DNA from: Bacillota bacterium
GTDB taxonomy: Bacteria; Bacillota; Clostridia; Clostridiales; Clostridiaceae
Assembly (NCBI GenBank): GCA_023440105.1
Contig: JAEXSY010000251.1
Location: forward strand, 1 to 6,074
Reading direction: 5' to 3'
DNA length: 6,074 nt
Positions 5,854-6,074 of the stretch are shown here, piece after piece. The number at the start of each line of letters is the position of its first letter. Positions within the stretch are counted from its first letter, which is position 1. The notes beneath the pieces were generated by a model, which saw only the letters and a list, made by a program, of their open reading frames with translations, searched no databases and had not been told where the DNA came from. Position numbers and translations under genes: made by a program.

Positions 5854-6074
5854 TTATAGCTTATCCACAGCTTCTCCCAGCACCTTACCAATAGCATCAT
5901 GGATAACTAAATCAGCCCGGCTATCCGCGGAAGTTGTGCTCTTGTTTATAAGCACAAGATTACTGCCGTTAAAGTAATCAATAAGCCCTGCTGCAGGATA
6001 AACCACCAGAGAGGTGCCCCCTATAATCAGAGTATCTGCCTCGGCTATGGCTCTGACAGCTCCATTTATTACAT
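5854..6074 (-). CDS. Sir2-family NAD-dependent protein deacylase, C-terminal part
   Basis: The minus strand is open from the window edge to a TAA at 5854-5856, giving 72 residues. The order of motifs is that of the C-terminal Rossmann half of bacterial sirtuins. A-D-T-L-I-I-G-G-T-S-L comes first, where the G-T-S binds NAD, then V-Y-P-A-A-G-L-I, then N-L-V-L-I-N-K-S (the I-N motif contacting the NAD adenosine), then A-D-L-V-I-H-D-A-I-G-K-V-L, the usual sirtuin ending. These enzymes remove acyl groups from lysines using NAD and release nicotinamide and O-acyl-ADP-ribose. The catalytic His and zinc-binding Cys residues would lie in the part outside the window, so activity and subclass cannot be judged. 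The gene runs off the right edge and converges with the HscC-like gene; nothing links the two functionally. The family call is firm despite truncation. Confidence 0.93.
   Translation of the reverse strand, partial: VINGAVRAIAEADTLIIGGTSLVVYPAAGLIDYFNGSNLVLINKSTTSADSRADLVIHDAIGKVLGEAVDKL

Overview
The window looks like chromosomal DNA from a low-GC Gram-positive bacterium, most likely a clostridium. The evidence is AT-rich codon use (many TTA, ATA and AGA codons), AT-rich intergenic DNA, strong AGGAGG-type ribosome binding sites, and proteins that read like clostridial versions of their families. The assignment rests on sequence character and remembered family resemblance, not on a search.

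Layout. Positions 1-2741 hold a tight plus-strand metal-resistance operon: the 3' part of a CadC-like ArsR/SmtB repressor gene, then, 14 bases later, a complete Cd/Zn/Pb-exporting P1B-type ATPase (CadA/ZntA group) with an unusually His-rich cytosolic linker. In such operons metal binding releases the repressor from the operator, which here would lie outside the window, and the ATPase then exports the metal.

Positions 2742-3188 hold no protein gene, but the stretch is not featureless. It has a near-consensus sigma-A promoter (2810-2838), a long imperfect inverted repeat beginning a few bases after the predicted transcription start (2851-2886 with 2982-3017), smaller hairpins, and a strong intrinsic terminator (3091-3124). 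Together these look like a self-contained small-RNA unit of about 280 nt. This is the most interesting possibly undescribed element in the window.

Positions 3189-3605 (minus strand) encode a small membrane-anchored protein with an SH3-like C-terminal domain. It is divergent from a 582-residue Hsp70 of the HscC type (3816-5564, plus strand), across a 210-base intergenic region with candidate promoters in both directions. The Hsp70 has changes at several residues that bind Mg-ATP or catalyse hydrolysis in DnaK, so its nucleotide cycle may be altered. No J-protein or GrpE gene is present beside it.

Positions 5565-5853 contain only a terminator hairpin. The right end (5854-6074, minus strand) is the C-terminal part of a Sir2-family NAD-dependent deacylase, convergent with the Hsp70 gene.
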